A program made the translations under genes and the position numbers. Source: Ceratothoa steindachneri (taxonomy: Eukaryota > Arthropoda > Malacostraca > Isopoda > Cymothoidae). From it: 64,000 bases of DNA. Positions 25,160-37,930 of this stretch are shown here, in pieces. The notes under the pieces are model-generated. The model worked only from the letters and a program-made list of their open reading frames with translations. It searched no databases and was not told the origin of the DNA. The stretch lies in assembly GCA_963969495.1 (NCBI GenBank), contig OZ018322.1, positions 162,058,048-162,122,047 on the forward strand, read 5' to 3'. Positions within the stretch are counted from its first letter, which is position 1, and each line of letters starts with the position of its first letter.

Positions 25160-26575
25160 TATGCAATTCCAATTTTGAGAAAAATAAAGATTATCTTTTC
25201 ATGAATCGAAATAATGGGATCATTAAGGACTTATGCGTCAGAAATTTGGGGAAGGCTTGGAATTTATGCATTAAATAAAAGGAGAATCACCATATCACTT
25301 TGGAGAATTATTCAATACTACGATAGCACAGAATTTCGTCTCTTACATGTGACAATTTACTCTTGCAACTTATTAAATGCACCTAATTAAGTGTTTTTAA
25401 GAATATAAATGATTGATATTAATTCCAATATTACTAGTAAAAAGCAATAGTACGTCTTAGTAATACTCGATTTATTTTCCCTCTTGCTTTCTCCCATTTC
25501 GTTCCCTTTGATATATGCTACGGCTTCCCTTTGCTTATTTGTCCCTTGTAGAAGGGGACTCACGGTCTTTCCTGATCAAGAATTGTGCATAACAAAGAAA
25601 CAACTGGTAATATTGCCCCTCAACAAAGTGCATTTATGCCTAAAAATTGATGGAGAACACTAGCATATATGGGCTGGGGGGGGGGGAGTCCATCAAAGGA
25701 ATTCTTCATAAATTTCACTTTGTTTACAATTGCATTTCTCTTCCTTTAACGAAAGAAGTGAAACTATAGGATCATTTTATGGGCATGTTTTTATTTCGAT
25801 GTAAAAACATCTCTCTTCCACATAAATACATACAGTGGAATATGCAAAATGAAAAGATAGAAAATTAGTGATGAGCTTGAGATAATGTCGAGTCAACTTT
25901 ACGGACGAGACATTATGATCTTGAGACCCTTTGTTCTGATTCTACATATGTTAAAAGAAAGGTTACCACTGAGATTTTTAACCTGTTAGTGTAGATTAGT
26001 GATAAAATCTGTCGCATAATTACAACAATATAATAGGTTTATTCTTCCTAAACAAGCATCAAAGTTATTTTCGAAAGGGTACAAACTGAGTAGAAATATC
26101 GCTTTACAGCATGAGAAAAATCACTTTACTTTGATTATGATTGTTCTCCGGCTGGAAAAGCGATATAGGTTACCTTTGTGGCTGTTGTAGTGTGTTTTCG
26201 GTATCCCATTGTTGGAAACGCAGAGTAAAAAGCTGGGCACTTCGATAACCGTCCGACATTTCTTATTTTTACCAATTTCCCTATTTAAAATCTAGAAACA
26301 TTTTTCAGGTTCTTTGGTCGTTTTTGACGAGGTATTTTATATATAAGCTTTATTTTGAGTCTATCTTTTACCATTTTTTTCTCACTTTCCCTAACCAGAA
26401 TATCTCAATATTATGTTTCAAAGGTCACACGCTGTCAAAGCTTTGGCAGCGATTACCTGATTTAGCTGAAGGATTTCTCTATATCATCATAACGGTCTCG
26501 AATACGTCATTACTGAGTCACTCCTGACGTCAGTCAGAAATAAACTACGACAACTCGCCGGTAAATTAATCAAAT
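25160..26575. other. No recognisable gene
   Basis: AT-rich spacer with a G homopolymer at about 25676-25687. ORF 26324-26527 has no recognisable motif. Confidence 0.5.
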
Positions 26576-26702
26576 GTGAAATACGAACAAAGTGAGAAGA
26601 ATCTACTTTCAAAGGAAGAATATTTCAAGATCATGGAGAAGTTAAGACTGCAAGCAGTCTTACGAACACCAAACAGCGCAAGCAGTATTATCAACTGATC
26701 AA

Positions 26703-26895
26703 GTAAGTTACAAAAGTGTTTATTAAGTTTATTAGCATTTTTAATAGTTTAAAGCATTGACACTTTTATCAAACACACACATTATCTCCCTCCTCTCTCT
26801 CTCTCTCTCTCTCTTTTCATATCGCTCTATTTTTCTCTATACTATTATAAACACAAAAACTTATATAATCTTGTGTACTGTCTTGTCTATTGCAG
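26703..26895 (+). other. Spliceosomal intron in the KRBA2-like gene
   Basis: The donor is AA|GTAAGT and the acceptor is a pyrimidine tract ending TTGCAG|G. Removing these 193 bases joins QYYQLIK to YKVLQCGDVDK in the same frame, matching the uninterrupted family pattern. A (CT)n run lies inside at about 26790-26813. Confidence 0.75.
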
Positions 26896-27699
26896 GTACA
26901 AGGTTCTTCAGTGTGGAGATGTAGACAAGATGATAAAAAGAAGAAGACACATATGACGTCATCAGACGTGCTCATATTTCCACGGGGCATGGAGGAAGAC
27001 ATCGCATGCTTATCGAGCTATTCAAAAAGTCCGCTAACGTAACCACATGGGTTGTGGAGACATACTATTCATTCTGCCTTGAGTTCCAACGGAAGGCCAA
27101 GAAACAAGTTGTAACTATTGTGATTGTGCAACACATTGTTAGCTTTGAGTAAAACTCAAGAAGACAAGTCGACCTCATTAGCATGCAGTCACTGCCCGCC
27201 AAGAATTGCAAGTAAATCATGGTGTAACAGCATCGTCTCACCAAGCTCTGAGTGTTTCGTGCTGTTACATCTAATACAAGCAGCAGAAGTTACTCATCAC
27301 CTGATAGACATATTCTTACTGCTAGGATCACCAGTCATACTTCAGTCTGACAATGGCAATGAGTTAATCACTCACGTCATCACTGAACTGAAAGATTTGT
27401 GGCCATCCCTCAAGAAGTTATATGGAGGGCAGCGCCACTCACAGAGCCAGAGGTCAGTGTAGAGGGCCAACAGTGATATAAAAGACATGCTTACTGCCTG
27501 GCTTGCGGACAACAACACTGGAGACTGGACTGTTGGCATAAGGTTTGTACAATTCCAATAGAAATCGAGTCTATCAACGGCCACCCATACGAAGCCTTAT
27601 TTCGTTGCCCCTCTAAAATTGGCCTCACTTCCTTTCCACTTCCAGATGACATCATTGAAAGAATGAAAACAGATTAGGAGCTACTTAGGCTCGTCAACA

Positions 27700-27935
27700 A
27701 CCCCACCTCGACAAATGACAACAAGCCCACCTCAGCAGATGATGTTAATAACTCCACTTCCACAGCTGACGTCAACAACACCCCCACCGCATATAACATC
27801 AACACTCGCACCTCGGCAAATGATGTCAATAACCCTAAAATGGTAGATAACATAACTAACCCAACTTCGGTAAGTACAGTAACTCAGCAGATGATGTTAA
27901 CTACCCCACCTCTGCAGCTGACGTCAATAACTTAA
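27700..27935 (+). repeat. Degenerate coding tandem repeat in the KRBA2-like gene
   Basis: Units of about 33-39 bases encode variants of NNPTSTADDV (STSTADVNN, RTSANDVNN, PTSADDVNN). They sit between the integrase core and the C-terminal part. Frames remain readable across most units. Confidence 0.65.
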
Positions 27936-28319
27936 GTGTGGCGGATAACCTTAATCAGACAATGAGCAATGTTATACGGCATCGGAATGAGGCCTACCAT
28001 GCTCAGTATAATCAGGCAGATCGGATGATCAGGCGCTGCAAAGTTATATTAAAAAGTGAAATGGAAGGTGACACTGTAGCCTTACAATGCCAACTGGGGA
28101 TAGAGGCGGAGAGATTCCAGGAACATTCTTGGTGTCATTGTTTAATATGATCAAATGAATGACAACTGCAGGATTGTGGTCAAGTCATGTCTCTTGAAAT
28201 TCTTTTATTCTCGCAACGATTTTTAAGTGTGTCATCAGCGTTTATTGCCAATAAGTGACATCAAAACAAACACTGAAGTATCTCTCCGAATTGCTGTTAG
28301 CTCAGAGTCAAATTATGGA

Positions 28320-28430
28320 GATCAAGGTTTCCACAAATGTAACTGTAGCCCTAATCAATGCAAAAACAACAGGTGTAAATGATTCAAAGCAAAACCCAAA
28401 TGCAATAGCAAGTGGCAGGGTAGCCTTCCC
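28320..28430 (+). other. Cys-rich C-terminal motif of the KRBA2-like gene
   Basis: Reads GFHKCNCSPNQCKNNRCK, a stop, then FKAKPKCNSKWQG. It matches the CxCxxxxCxxxRCxCxK...C pattern at the end of invertebrate relatives. One Cys codon is TGA and the last expected Cys is Trp. It is probably a zinc-binding tail. Confidence 0.65.
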
Positions 28431-28454
28431 TGCCTTAATAAGTAATATATATCA

Positions 28455-29575
28455 TATTATACACTTTGATTAAAAATTGCGTTGCAATTGCAAGTGTTGC
28501 AATTATACATACTGTGTTTAGAATATCGCTTTATAAATGAATACATTTTTTGTTGCTCTTTGAATAAAGGCTCGTTAACACCATAGTTATTTTACGAAAT
28601 CTCTAAGCAGATATTTTATTATTTACACGAAATCCCTTAAAATTTTAAAGAGTACATGTGATTACTGATAGTTGCAGTGATTTCATGAACTTCTTGAATT
28701 TTCAGAGATTTCATAAAGTACCTAATTACACACATTCCCTCTAACATAAAAAACTGTGTAAGAACGACTAAGAGAAACAGGCTAGCAATCTCATTGCATT
28801 AGAATTGCCTTATAGTATTCAACATTAAATAAATTATATAGAATTATAAGCGACATTAAATAAAACTTATTTTTATCCATTAAGAAAAAAATGATGTTGT
28901 TTCAATCCTTTACAACGGCCTACTCTATGTAAGCAAAACGGATGAACCAACCTGGCAAAAGATACGATGTTCATAAACAGAATCATATTATCACACATCA
29001 GCCAAAATGATGCCGGAAGAAAAATAAAATAGAGGTAAAAAGAATTAAAAAAATTGCCCAAACTTAAATGGTAGCATCAACCAAAATATTTAACCATGAA
29101 CACATTGACACTATATCGTTCAATAGACGAGATTGGGCAATGGGTAACTCTCAGGAATTAAAGACCATCAACGGACACAGGTTCCATTTTAGTGCGTCGT
29201 CATAAAGTTTTAATCGTCCTCACCAACTAACTGCCCATTGGTTAAAAACACAGATACTAACCCGGTGGGGACAAGTAGTTCCAGAGGCGTCATCATTCAC
29301 ATTAACATTCTCAAAAATGCTGTTACCCTTCTTCTCTCCCAGCACACCATATTCACTCTCTTCTCTATTCCGTAATCCTGCGGAAGGAGTGCTAGGTTTT
29401 GCTATGGGGTTGCTCATATCCCTATATAACTGACGCGGAAACACGAAGGGTATTTGCTTGATCGCTGGTTGGCATCTCATCGAGGACCGACCCTCAAGAC
29501 TTCAGGCTTCTCAGCGTTTGTCATTCTAATATTTATACGCATTTCACTAGCCAGTAGGGGAATCTGATCAGTGAT
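28455..29575. other. No recognisable gene
   Basis: AT-rich. Minus-strand ORFs at 28873-29061 and 29220-29480 have no recognisable motif. Confidence 0.5.
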
Positions 29576-29579
29576 GTGA

Positions 29580-29812
29580 GGGAAGGATGGCGCAACATCT
29601 CTAACTTTACACAGGCCAGATAAAACAATTCCAAACAAGAGCAGATTCTAGGGTATGTATCTCATTCCACGAATGCAGGTCCAATCCAAGACGCAAGGGA
29701 AGGATGGCGCAACTTCTCTGAATTTACACACCATACATAAAACAATCCAAAACAAGAGCAGATTCTAAGGTATGTGACTCATTCGACCAAGGCAGGTCAA
29801 AACCAAGAGCAT
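29580..29812. repeat. Tandem duplication of a 117-bp unit
   Basis: Copy 1 is 29580-29696 and copy 2 is 29697-29812. Both begin GGGAAGGATGGCGCAAC and share AACAAGAGCAGATTCTA. About 85 percent alike by eye. Non-coding. Confidence 0.85.
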
Positions 29813-29814
29813 GC

Positions 29815-32755
29815 ATAGAAACAAACGCCGGTAGGACTGGTTAGATGGGTAACTCTCACGAATCTGCAAATTTCATTACATATAAAGAATACATCGGAAT
29901 ACTCCTTGTCGAAACCGGTTAGGAAGGTTATTTAGAAGCCATCCCACCCAAGAACCACAGCCTCCTTTCCCCCCATCGACCCAAATTAAGGGTTGAAAGC
30001 CTTTGTTTACAAACTTAGAGTGAGTTATTGTATTCAAGGGACGATTTTACCTCTTCTGTATTGAATACAGAATTCGAGAACTACTTAGGCACATTGCTCG
30101 AGATAATATCGCCTCCAACCCCATTACTTGGAGGACCAGAGTCATACTTAATATGAATAAAACGGTGAACGATAAACCTTATTATTTTGGCGAGTTGGAA
30201 AGTAATAGGCGGGTTAAGATGTTGAGGAAGATGTGAAGGAGAGATAAAAATGTTTTGTCGACAGGTTTTTAAAATATATTTGAAAGAATTTGCTTAACAA
30301 TGTGGTGAAGTTAAAAGAGGCGTAGGGGTTTTGTAATTACGTAGCACGAATAAGCAAATATCTAAGTGTAAACCTCATTTTGAAAAAAGTACACCCACAT
30401 TAGCTGTCATTACACGGGGGAAGGAATTCAAAGTAATCTCGTGTTTACATTATGGTGGCTCTCACTCAGAATTACCCTAGAGGGTGCAAATCATTGTTAA
30501 AAAAGATACAAAAAACACATGTTGCGACAAGTGAAACACTTGAAAGGGAACTCAGATTGGAGACTAAAAAACACCCGAAAAGGAAAGAGTGCGAATTTTA
30601 CCCTTGAAAATTTTAACCGAAATTAAGGGAAAGAATTATCTCGAGATCTAGACAAATGGAGCAAAGATTCTTAAGGAACCATCACGGTGGTGCCATTAAA
30701 ATATAATAGTATTATGCTCGTATAATATGTATATATTTATTATCCTCTTTTATAATAATAATAATGATAAAAACCAATGTTAATAAAAAAATAGAAGGAA
30801 TAGGAGCAACCCATTTGGCTCTTTGGAGCAAAACGCTTCACCAGTGTTCTTGAAGAGCCTAGGTATTCGTCGGGCTCAAATAAGAGTTTGCAAGGAGATA
30901 AGGAGACAATATTCCGAATAGTATGCACTGGTACTTGATTAATTACAGCCAACTATTTCGATGAATATCTAGGAATTCTAGTTTCAGGCAGCAATGATTT
31001 AAATATGTTATATATCGCAACTTGACCGCAGGGAATAGTGGAACTATTTCAGATGCAGAAAATTTTCAGCAGCCGTTTTGCCCCTGAAAGTCCAAAAAGA
31101 TATCATTATTGACTTCTATTAGAGCTAATTTCAGAAATAGCAACTTTATATTGTCTATTGACTATCACAGAAATTTTCACGATTGGATCCAAAATAATCG
31201 CTCAACATTTAAGGTATCTTTCGAAAGAATTAGGTTGAGTGTCATTTATTGATGTAATATTTATTTAAGAAGAAAATAGGCGAATAGACACTGCCATAAG
31301 CATACAAAATAAGGGTTCATAATAGCTTACAAAGTTAACTCAAGCCCCCCCCGGAATGATTGGTGTAAGAAAAACAATATTAATGTGCAACACTTCAAAA
31401 TCTCGTTACTTTTTTAAAGCATTTAATCTGCAATAAAACCTGTGTCTGGAGCCGATGAAATAAAACGCAAAATAGATTATAAGAACGATTCTAAGTAGAG
31501 GACGATTATTCAAGTAACTTATTGTTTAGAACGAGGCGCGAAACTGATTAATGACTTTAATTAGATTCACACCAAAGATCGATCTACAGTGACAGTTCTT
31601 CGTCCAATTTGTTCAGAATAAGAGAAAACAGTTTCTTAATGCTTTAAAAAGTATATTTCTTAAAAAAAAAATTTTATTATTAGATTTTGATTTTTATTAA
31701 CTCTTCTTCTGTGTTGCTTATGGAATTTTTTAAGTTATCCTTCGATTAAATAGATGATTTATTCCTTTTTAATTTCCTCATTCTGTAAAGTTTCTTGAAG
31801 GAAAATTAATGGTAAGTGTTTCAGCAAATATTATAAAATTTTAGTAAGATATCTAAGAATATAGCTAAGTTTAGCTCTAACATATTTTCATACATTAAAA
31901 TATATTAAATTAATAAATATTTTAGGTTTCACGAGTGGAACATTATCATGACGTTCCTAAAACTATAAATTGGTGAATAGAGAAATATTTAACAAGGCAA
32001 TTTTTTACGCATATAGTTTCCTTTTATTTCACGGTAATATTTTCGTTTAACTGAAAATATAAGTTTAAAACTAAGATCGAACTTATTCTAAGAAGGACCA
32101 AAATTAAAATGAATTTGATGTTAAAAAGACCTAGTAATTTTAAAGTGAGTTCTAATATTAAAAGAATGTAAATTATGGTTTAAAAGCCTTTGAAGTTACG
32201 TTCATTCAAGGCGCTGGACGTTAATACTCGTAAGTACAGAATAAAGTTGTAATTGGTTTTATATAGGTTAATACGATGGCAGATAAAGGGTGCTAGATAG
32301 TGGCTCTAATTCATTTTTGCCTTTAATTAAGATTTTGCTGAGGTGAGTAGAAAGTTGTGCCCAGTGAAATTGAATATTAATAATGTCCATATTTTCCAAC
32401 TCTACGGGCGTAGACATATTTCTGCGTTCTTTCGATTGATTTCTTCACTTACGAAGTAAAATGGCATTCAAAACTTTTATTCCTAGCCAACTTATATATA
32501 TATATATATGATAATTATTTTTTTAACTTTTCCAAAGACTTTCTTTTCAGAAAGCGAAAGGTGGGCAAAAATGCTGCCAAATGGCATACATATTTTTATT
32601 AGCCGAGACGTGTTTTAATCTTTTCAAATGCCATCTTCTGTGCAAACGGTGAAAAAAATTACAATAATGGGTTTTATATGTGCTTTATTTTCTTAACATA
32701 AGAATATGTTTTAGGACCAATCAGAAGGGATAAAATATATAAAGCTTGAATAATG
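29815..32755. other. No recognisable gene
   Basis: Very AT-rich, with a short TA run at 32490-32508. A 70-codon minus ORF at 30740-30952 contains LSPCKLLF, faintly like integrase C-termini, but it is too short to call. Confidence 0.5.
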
Positions 32756-32759
32756 TTTA

Positions 32760-35310
32760 GATCAAAAAGGAAGAAAAAATTGACTGATGTTAATATAAGA
32801 CCATCAAAATATGGAATTATGAAGACTTAGCTGTAAACCACTCACAAGAACGTTACGAAAAAATAGCAATTGTGGTAAAAAAGGGAATCAAGTAAAAGCA
32901 ACTCAGGAACCTAGAGGAGTCTTACTTCGCAATTGAGGTAGACATGAGCCTCGGGAAAATGGCCATCGCCACGGGATATAAACCACCCAGCCGCGACTAT
33001 TTACCTAACCATACTATCACGAGTACATTCAGGCGAAGGGGTCACACCATTCTAATAGGGTATCTGAATGCACGATTTGCAAGGTATGAGTATACTCGCA
33101 CAAATGGAATAGGTAGATGCTTGGACAGGAAGATCGTCCAGAGACTTGGCCCCATCTTTCCAACTTACATCACGGAAAGATCAGGCACCAAGTCTCTTTT
33201 ATCTGCTTGGCCAATTTCCTCCTCCCCTTCAACTTTCTCCTGACCCCTGAAGTAATTCCTTGTAGCGACCATATAGTGATTAACCTACAAATTAATGTTA
33301 ACGCTATAGCAATTCTAGCCCACCCAAGGAAGGATGACAACAGGGCGAGCTGGGATAATTACGAGCGTTTGTTCAGAAATTACATCCCGGCAAACTTGGA
33401 AAGAGCAACGCTTAAAGAGATTGACGAGGAAATAGAAAGGCTAGAGGACCAATTAATAGAGGCGGACAGACCGTCCGTTCCCAAAACCATGTACCGAATA
33501 AAATCTGCGTAAAAATGGACCGCTCACATGAAAGGTTTACACCATGTACTGAAAGAATCATATCAAAGAAGCATCACCACGGGAACATCACGTGAAATAA
33601 TGTACCGTACAAAAGAAATCAAAGAAAAACCTAAGGTACTGATCTACGAACAACAGGATCAAAGGTGGAACGAAGCTATCGAGGAATTAAATAGCAAGGT
33701 TACTCCAAAGAAAATCTGAACTAAGATAAAAAGGATCAAAGGCATTCCCCAGAAAGAAAAAATGGAGCTTGGAGACGCCAACGGTGAACTAAAAGCGGCA
33801 GAGAACGAAATAGAGGAGATTCTCAGAGAACACTGAGAACAGGTCTTCAAAATCAGTAAAGAAGAAAATGAAAACTTTGACATTGAATTTGAAAATCAAA
33901 TAATAGACGAGCTACATGAGATCATAGATAGGACGGATTAGAACCAGTAGGTAATCAGGGGATAAGAAGATTAAGTGAATAAATTGACGCTAGAAGAACT
34001 AGAAAGCGCACTTTACTCTTTTAAACAAAGAGCACCAGGTCGATTGGGGCTTACGAAGCTCAACTTCGTCAAAGTGCACAGATGCGCCCGGGAAGGAATG
34101 CTAAACATCTTCAATGTCTGCTTAAATGTAGGCTACTTTCCCGACGCTTATAAGACTGCTAAGATGATCTTTATAGACAAATCTGTAAAACTTCCGACGA
34201 GAAAGGAGAGATATCATCCAATATCCCTTCTAGAAATTGGAGGAAAACTCTTCGAGATATCACTAACAGAAGACTCGTCGATCATTTGGAAGAAAACTCG
34301 CTATATATCAACCAGCAGTATGGCTTCAGGAAAAGGAGAAGCACCGAGATGGCAATAAATGTATGTAGAGACGTATCCAAGGAGACATCGTATGTAGAGA
34401 CGTACCCAAGGCATTTAATAAAGTCTGGATAAAGGGTGTGCAGTATAAAATTCTGCAACTGGGTTTAAACCCCAGGCTCGAGAAGATCCTCTGCAACTAC
34501 GTCACGGAGAGATCAGCATATATAAGTATAGGTAACACGAAAGGCGGGTGCCGTTCTCCGACCCTGTACTCGAAATATACAGCCGATAACCCCGACCCCG
34601 TCAACTTCTGGAATCCAAACATTCAATTGGCCGACGATATAAGTCAAATCATCGTTGCCGGATATCGCAATGCACCTATGCAAGTTCGCATGACTGCCAA
34701 AGTAATTAGAGACGTTAATTAATGCGAGAACAGATGGAAGATACGAACCAAGCAGGAAAAGTTCAAGATTGTCCCGTTGGGAAGGAGAACCTTAGCTGAT
34801 GTGAGAGTGGGAGATGCACGTTATCCCTACACCAATGAGTGCAATGTATTCGGAATGAAAATCACTTCGATCTGGTACAGGTAAAACGTCTCAGATATGA
34901 TACTGAAACCGAAGTTGGTAGTCAGAACCCTCTCTACTTTTAGAAACCTAAGCATGAAAAACAAAAGAAAAATATACATGGCACTAGCAAGATCAACTCT
35001 AATATACCCCTCAGCAACTCTTTTCAGTGTCGCAAATACAACACTACAATAGCTAAAAGAATACAGAACAAATGTGTCTATATCATCACAAACGCAATAA
35101 GGAGGGAAATGAAGAGAGCAGAAGACTTATATAGAGCGGTGGAGATCTCTCCGCTCAACTCTCTACTAAAAGCAAGAAATGAAGCCATAAAAGAAAAAAT
35201 AATATCAAATAGCACCGACGAGATCAAAGCACTCTTAGAAGAAAATCAAAGGAATCCATGCCATGCAAGATTTCCAAACAGCGCTAGCAAGCTTGGAAAT
35301 TAAGTTGTCT
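32760..35310 (+). pseudogene. Jockey-like LINE ORF2 (endonuclease and RT), frameshifted
   Basis: Endonuclease pieces: ERYEKIAIVVKKGIK near 32850, GKMAIATGYKPPSRDY, TILIGYLNARFARYEYTR (33045-33095, the GDxNAR motif with Asp changed to Tyr), then PCSDHIVINLQINV near 33263. Linker: RASWDNYERLFRNY and KEIKEKPKVLIYEQQ. RT: EELESALYSFKQRAPG (33988), GYFPDAYKTAKMIFI, a scrambled stretch at 34250-34440, ILCNYVTERSAYISIG, and the active-site box LADD at about 34630 (family FADD, both Asp kept). It ends after KRAEDLYRAVEISPLNSLL. The segments lie in three frames, with a small duplicated stretch at 34359-34405. It is a dead copy, but younger-looking than the one at 3370-4760. Confidence 0.85.
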
Positions 35311-35338
35311 CATTTATGCATAAGAATACGAGACATAT

Positions 35339-35358
35339 CTAACTAACTAACTAACTAA
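35339..35358 (+). repeat. (CTAA)n microsatellite
   Basis: Four to five CTAA units lie about 30 bases past the last LINE codon. They may be the element's 3' terminus. Confidence 0.7.
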
Positions 35359-35359
35359 A

Positions 35360-36507
35360 TTCCGCTAAAAACCTGAAGAAGATAATCTCATCCCAAGAAG
35401 ACTTCAAAAAGAAAGAGGAAGAAGAAGAAAAATAACAAGAAGATAGTACAGAAATACGACGAAAACAACGAACAAACAGAAGAAACAATAACAAACAACC
35501 ACATCAACACAAAGCAGTAAGATCAAAACGAAACTAACGAGCTACTCAAAAACAGAGAAACGTAAGAAAAACACTTTAACGACAATAAACAAACACTTAA
35601 CCAAGAATACTCAATAAACATAAAGTAGAAAACAAATAAACGAATTGAAAAGCTTGAATGCCGAACTTATACTTATATTTGCACGTATATGTGTACATGT
35701 AAATATATAAAATTACATTAAAATAACAAATAAAACAACAATGACAAAACATAGATAAGTCTGATCTCCATGCAACTTTGCAATATTTGTAACTCTTCTA
35801 CTTCCTTACCCTTCACCTCTATCATTCTTATACACAACTATCTCTCACACCAACATTTTTACCACTACCCCAAAATAAAATACAATAAGATCTTAATGGT
35901 TTTAATTGATTAAAATAAATGTGGTTACCGGACAATATTCCATTAGCAGAAGTTTTAATTGTTCAGTACAAACCAGCATTTTCGAAACAAAATTACAACG
36001 GCACCTGAACCAACAAGTTTAAATCAAAACCAATGGTCATACCCAGGCACAAAAGGAAACCCAGAACTCAAGCAAAACACAACCCAAATAACTGATGGAA
36101 ATATGGAAATTGACACTAGCGGGATTGGCACAGAAAAACAAAAAGTCATGTAAACACAGTAGAAGAAAGTGAAGAAATAGATTGTAGGAGAATAGCATAA
36201 TGCAGCCCCGTTTCCCCACCTTCCTTTCGGGCGGGCCAGGTATCAAACCTTCCCCTTATGGCCCGACGTATGGTCCCCCTCCCCCCGGAAGAACCCGCCG
36301 ACGAATATAGCTAACCACCGCGTAAGAATTAGTATTATGTTCTAAGACATGTAAGTTTGCTTTTGTCGGTTATGTTTTATTGTTTGTTTTTTCACTGGAG
36401 TTCCCCAACCCCATTAACCTCTTCAAAGGGAGGAATGTAGGGAAATTGATACCCACCATAATAACAGATGCCTCGTTCGGGTACCACAACGTCCTTAGGC
36501 ATGAAGG
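35360..36507. other. A-rich stretch without a clear gene
   Basis: Strongly A-rich to about 35720. ORF 35959-36153 (TTQITDGNMEIDTSG) has the composition of a LINE ORF1 start but no motif. The last part (36190-36300) is GC-richer. Confidence 0.4.
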
Positions 36508-37930
36508 TGTAACCCGATTACTTACTCCCCCCTCTCTTCCCTTGACTTGTTGGCCCTCAGAACGCCTCCTCCAACCACGAGAAGTATGTATCAACAGATT
36601 TCTGTGCCAGCGAGCATAAAAATACGAAAGGTAGGTGAGAAGGTGCAATAACAATGTTTAAACAGGCACTATTTCTCCTAAGATTTAGGATCTAGTTTCG
36701 GGTAATAGACGAAATTATAGGAGCTGCGACCAGAAGCCAGAATATGCTTTTAGGGCTAGGGGAAAGACGCTCGGAGAAGCGTCGTTAGAAGAGCGAGGCT
36801 TAATTTATAAGCCCTCTTCCCCCGCTTTTCCCTCCTGCCAGTGGGTTGGTGAAGTATATAGGCGGAAAACTGGAGAAGAACAGGGAGATCGGGTCAGACA
36901 TCAAAAGGACAAAGTCCGGCGGCAGGGCTCGGCACCAAGGGAATCGATCAGAACTTAAGATGAAGTTCATCGAGAGTCGGTTCCTTGTAGTCACCACGAA
37001 AAGTAGATAGAATCTTGTATCAAGGAAGATCGCGTTAGAGATCGACACGACGAAGTCCAGCGGCAGTGCCCAGCAATCAAAGGAAGGAACAGAGAAGAAT
37101 TTTATTCTGAGCCAGTTCCTGGTGGTCACACCGAAAAATTAGCCCCTTTTGTATTGAAGATCACTCTCATACTTCTCTTGTTAGAGAAACCTCTATCTCA
37201 CTTTGCAACAAAAACAAGAGATAGTCCTCGCCATTGATGAATACCCATAGTGAACTAAAGGTCGTCAAAGAATTCACTTTTTGCTCATCGCTCGTCAGTG
37301 GGAACCATCTCAAGATTAACCCGAAGATTGGAAAAAGCATCCTTCACGATCACGTTGTCTAAATCATCTGACTAAGACAAAGTGCTTAACGCCATCCGTC
37401 GCCAGTACCGAAATCACCTGTTACTCCAAATCTGCCTCCTCGTCAGAAAAACGGCTTGGCGTCTGCAAACACACCTACACGCCTAAGTGCAAACCATTTT
37501 TATCGTCTACATAAGATCCAAGGTCAAGGTCATTCTTCAGCCGGATTCGCGTGTGGTTTTTTAAAGGTAAAGAAATTCAATTATTTTTGTGTGTCAATTA
37601 GCGGCCAATATTAAAGGAGGCTTGATGGTCAACCATTACTTTATATTCATTTGGTTTAAATTAATAATTCTATTATAGACTCGTTTATTCATAGATGTAT
37701 AGTTTGTTTTGAAGATTTCACTTTTTTATTTTATAATTAAAGATATATTTATGCTTAGAAGTGTTTAACTCAATCTTCGAAACGCTGCGCAGGGCACTAG
37801 AAATACTCAAAGATAAAATAACGTAGAATAATATAGCACTCTTAAAGAAAACGTAATAAAGGAGTTATTGAAGTACGTGACTAACCTACGTGCACTACCA
37901 CTCGGCCCTTTCAATACAACGACACTAGAC
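36508..37930 (+). repeat. LTR-like repeat, copy 1
   Basis: Aligns by eye along its length with 53462-54733. The starts are TGTAACCCGATTAC versus TGTGGTCCGATACC. The middle shares GACCAGAAG, a TATATA core (about 36854) and a GAGAAACC..CTATCTCA block. The right part shares TCGAAACGCTGC and GCACTCTTA..GAAAA. The TG start, TATA core and right-end AAAATAA/AATAAAGCACTCTT signal fit an LTR in plus orientation. No internal region follows: the next bases are LINE coding. Likely a solo LTR inserted in or next to a LINE. The exact right end is uncertain. Confidence 0.6.

Larger units (their letters stand above)
26585..28450 (+). pseudogene. KRBA2-like integrase-derived gene, intron-bearing, broken
   Basis: This resembles animal KRBA2/GIN-type proteins, which are genes derived from a Gypsy-type integrase. 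Exon 1 (about 26590-26702) reads EKNLLSKEEYFKIMEKL, then after a frameshift KQRKQYYQLIK. Spliced to exon 2 at 26896 it continues in frame as YKVLQCGDVDKMIK. Next come the zinc-binding block RRAHISTGHGG...SFCLEFQRK (the last Cys of HHCC is Phe) and the integrase core. Asp codons are present in VDLISMQ (27171) and LQSDNGNEL (27349). The catalytic Glu of the SVERAN box is a TAG stop at 27460, 36 residues after the second Asp, the family spacing. A repeat-rich segment and RHRNEAYHAQYNQADRM follow. The end is a Cys-rich block with CNCSPNQCKNNRCK. At least four frame breaks make it inactive. Confidence 0.8.

Noticed and set aside
26955..26965. TGACGTCA palindromes (also in the 27.7-27.9-kb repeat) as CRE promoter sites
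   Set aside because: They fall inside coding sequence and follow from codons of the repeated Ala-Asp-Val peptide, so the recurrence is explained without regulation.
30740..30952. Short minus ORF with LSPCKLLF as an integrase C-terminus
   Set aside because: Only one weak motif in 70 codons, with no flanking integrase core.
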